This document shows, piece after piece, positions 61,777-64,000 of a stretch of DNA of 64,000 bases; position 1 is the stretch's first letter; the number at the start of each line of letters is the position of its first letter. The DNA is from Chitinophaga varians (GTDB lineage: Bacteria; Bacteroidota; Bacteroidia; Chitinophagales; Chitinophagaceae). The notes beneath the pieces were generated by a model that was not told the DNA's origin, made no database searches, and saw nothing but the letters and a program-made list of their open reading frames with translations. Location: NCBI RefSeq assembly GCF_012641275.1, contig NZ_JABAIA010000002.1:1736001-1800000 (forward strand), read 5' to 3'. A program made the translations under genes and the position numbers.

Positions 61777-64000
61777 TTACTTTTCCACGCCAAATTCTAC
61801 TTCATTGGCCCAGTGTACTTTCCAGTCGGGGTGAAAGGCACGGGCATTGAGTTTGGACACGCTCCGTTCTTTGGCCAGTTCCATGCAGCTGCCGGGAGCG
61901 CCGTTGTCGTTTACACGGAAAGACAGCTTTATCCGTTCTCCTTTGTCCATAGCGGCTTTTACGTCGGGTATCTCGCTCCAGGGGATGGCGCATTCGGTGA
62001 TCACGGTATTGCCTTCCCGGCGGACCACCAGCTTGCTGTTGGTAACAGGCCCCTCTTTTTCAGATTTGGGCTGCCGCGGAAAGAAGTGTTTCCGGTTAAG
62101 TCCCGGTACCAGCAGTCGCCACATCTCCGTGCCTCCGCCATATTGGGCGGCTACGGGATTAAACGCATATTCATAGTCGGTGCATTTGTAACCGGTAAAA
62201 CGCGGCATTGTGCCCGGCGGATGGGACAACATGCCGTCTTTCCCTTCCGGAATAACATTGAACGCCAGCAATACATTGTCGTACGAATACCCGAGTCCTG
62301 AATTGTCGGGCGTTACAGGGTTTTTCTGATAGGTGTAGTGCCGTACGCCTGCCGGCCATATCAGCGGTTGTTTAATTTCTTTAAAGGCGGGGGTGACGGT
62401 AACGCCGGCGGGTAAACGTGGCGTTGTTCCCACGATGTGATGCCCCCATGCGCCATACGCGCCTTTCCAGTTGCCGCGTGTATCAAAATCCTCTTTTACA
62501 AAAATGCTGTCAGATGATGGCTGGTCAAACATCAGCGCGGCCAGTTTAGCGGTATACCACCAGGCGTTGCTGTGCAACACGATGCGCACATCGCCTTCGA
62601 GGCGCAGCACTTCCCAGGCGCCGCCCCACAGGTTGGTGAGCGTACGGCGGAACAGGTTTTTACCGGTGGCGTTATCATACACTTCCAGCCTGGCGGAAGA
62701 CACCCGCAGCGATGGCAGGTACAACGCTACCTGTGTGGCTTTCGGCAGATGAAGGTCCAGCCCGAAGGAATTGGTATTGTCGCCGCTTTCCCAGTAGTGC
62801 ATGATACGCCCGTCGCCATTGGGCAGCTGTAAGGCGCCTGCATCGGTGGCGGGCACGCTGTTTTCTTTGATGACGAGCGACTGCTGCATGTCCAGCACAT
62901 AGGAGGTATCGGGATAAAAGAACTCGTCGTCCGGCCGCTGCGCAAAACGGTACGTGCCGGGATGCGGCGTACTGTCGGCCACTTTGGCGGCGAAATAAAA
63001 GTATTGGTCGTCATAGGCGAAGTACCCGTTGGCATAGCCGTTGGCGTTGGTATCAAAGTTTTTGAACGGGTACCAGGCGGCCTCTGTCACGCTCACGGTG
63101 GCGGCGCCTTTGCTGCTGACGGTCTGCGGTAAAGCCTGCTGCCAGTCGTCCAGCTTGCCATCTACGTGTATGCTTAACCGCGATATCACGTTCACATGCA
63201 TATCTTCATAGTGGGTGGCCATCCCGTCTGTGCCGGCATCAAAATGCACGGAGAGGGGATAGGTGTTATTGGCGGCGGCCACGCCCCCGGTGATCTGCAC
63301 GGGAATAGTACGGGTTTCATGCGGAGCGAGCACCACGGTATCGGGAACGGATACACGCAATCCCTGCAACGCCACAGCGAGACGCCCTTTCACCGGCCGG
63401 TTCAGGATATTGGTCAGCTGCAACCGCATCACCGGTGACTGTGAAATACGGGCGGTCATATCTTTGGCGATAATCTCCACAGGCTCATAACCTTCTATCC
63501 GCGCGGTTTTTAACGCGGCCAGCAGTTTGGTGAAAGCACCTTTCGAACCGTCGGTGCGCAGGTAGTAGCCCTGGCTGTTGAGCGGTATGATCAGATACCC
63601 ATTCTCTGCAAACAGCTGGTTGCCGTAGAAATCGTATAGCCGCAGATAGGAGGCGGCAGGCAGCAGCATACGGCCGCCGCTCAGCGGGCGGTATTGCTGC
63701 TGCGCCTGTTGCAGGCTGTCAGCATTAGCGCTGCCGGCAGCCAGCGCGGCCCTGATTTGCTCTTTGTCTGCCATCTCGGGCAAACCTCTCACATCACGGA
63801 ACAGCACTCTTTCGGGACCAAATGCTTCACCGATATCGCCTGATACGACAGCGGTACCGTCGTCCGGATTGTTTTGCCCGTCAAATACCATGATCCAGGG
63901 CAGCCCGTTGGTGAACAGCAGCCGGTTGAAATTGCGTTCGCCTACCAGGTGCTGCACTGCGCCCAGCGCGGCCGCCTGTGACCAGGTATCCGGGATGCGC
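61777..64000 (-). CDS. Large exported CBM-like protein (partial, 5' end outside)
   Basis: At least 740 residues; the frame stays open to the right edge of the window (Arg-Ile-Pro-Asp-Thr-Trp precedes the first in-frame GTG at 63957), so the true start lies outside. Visible parts: an N-terminal region of a likely larger domain, a strand-rich NEW3-like domain (LQLTNILNRPVKGRL; VVLAPHETRTIPVQI), and a domain resembling family-9 carbohydrate-binding modules (LSIHVDGKLDDWQQAL; YFAYDDQYFYFAAKV), plus a second such stretch near the C-terminus. It may belong to a glycan-handling enzyme or receptor. Its stop (61777) is one base from the convergent molybdopterin-fold gene's stop. Confidence 0.65.
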   Translation of the reverse strand, partial: RIPDTWSQAAALGAVQHLVGERNFNRLLFTNGLPWIMVFDGQNNPDDGTAVVSGDIGEAFGPERVLFRDVRGLPEMADKEQIRAALAAGSANADSLQQAQQQYRPLSGGRMLLPAASYLRLYDFYGNQLFAENGYLIIPLNSQGYYLRTDGSKGAFTKLLAALKTARIEGYEPVEIIAKDMTARISQSPVMRLQLTNILNRPVKGRLAVALQGLRVSVPDTVVLAPHETRTIPVQITGGVAAANNTYPLSVHFDAGTDGMATHYEDMHVNVISRLSIHVDGKLDDWQQALPQTVSSKGAATVSVTEAAWYPFKNFDTNANGYANGYFAYDDQYFYFAAKVADSTPHPGTYRFAQRPDDEFFYPDTSYVLDMQQSLVIKENSVPATDAGALQLPNGDGRIMHYWESGDNTNSFGLDLHLPKATQVALYLPSLRVSSARLEVYDNATGKNLFRRTLTNLWGGAWEVLRLEGDVRIVLHSNAWWYTAKLAALMFDQPSSDSIFVKEDFDTRGNWKGAYGAWGHHIVGTTPRLPAGVTVTPAFKEIKQPLIWPAGVRHYTYQKNPVTPDNSGLGYSYDNVLLAFNVIPEGKDGMLSHPPGTMPRFTGYKCTDYEYAFNPVAAQYGGGTEMWRLLVPGLNRKHFFPRQPKSEKEGPVTNSKLVVRREGNTVITECAIPWSEIPDVKAAMDKGERIKLSFRVNDNGAPGSCMELAKERSVSKLNARAFHPDWKVHWANEVEFGVEK

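Overview
The window reads as chromosomal DNA of a Bacteroidota bacterium, most likely a Chitinophaga-like member of the Chitinophagaceae. The indicators are two SusC/SusD outer-membrane uptake loci, a FecI-type sigma factor with a FecR anti-sigma factor, several WG-repeat proteins, Bacteroidota-type promoters (TTTG, about 19 nt, TAnnTTTG), and a class I lanthipeptide cluster whose Lys-rich leaders are typical of this phylum. There are no rRNA or tRNA genes, transposases, phage genes or CRISPR arrays.

Left part (1-17 kb): a cytoplasmic WG/Sel1-repeat protein; small unknown genes; a minus-strand redox-looking group (ArsR-rhodanese regulator, AraC regulator, thioredoxin) divergent from a lone ATP-grasp gene; a TetA-like MFS exporter with an attenuator-like leader; an ECF sigma factor; an SRPBCC protein; and a four-gene leucine operon (leuC, leuD, a LeuA-like synthase, leuB).

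Centre-left (15.9-28.1 kb): a DeoR-type regulator diverges from a co-directional run of SusC, SusD, GH20 hexosaminidase, GntP permease, RidA, PfkB/KDG-type sugar kinase and M19 dipeptidase. This looks like a locus for an amino-sugar-containing substrate. It closes on a strong bidirectional terminator facing an S9 peptidase.

Centre (31.2-40.4 kb): the most interesting region. Eight small precursor genes sit in tandem, followed by a LanC cyclase, a full-length LanB dehydratase, a C39-peptidase ABC exporter and an unusually short HlyD-like adaptor. The leaders are nearly invariant and the cores diverge around a shared Thr/Ser-Cys-Cys...Cys...Cys frame. One precursor has lost the Gly-Gly cleavage site. 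Hairpins punctuate the intergenic gaps. No obvious immunity gene is present. Three exported WG-repeat proteins follow from what looks like their own promoter.

Right part (46.5-64 kb): a minus-strand sigma/FecR/SusC(STN)/SusD locus, exported hydrolases (two alpha/beta hydrolases and an M1 metallopeptidase), an OmpA-family protein, a di-heme cytochrome c peroxidase with a small molybdopterin-fold protein, and a large exported carbohydrate-binding-like protein that runs off the right edge.
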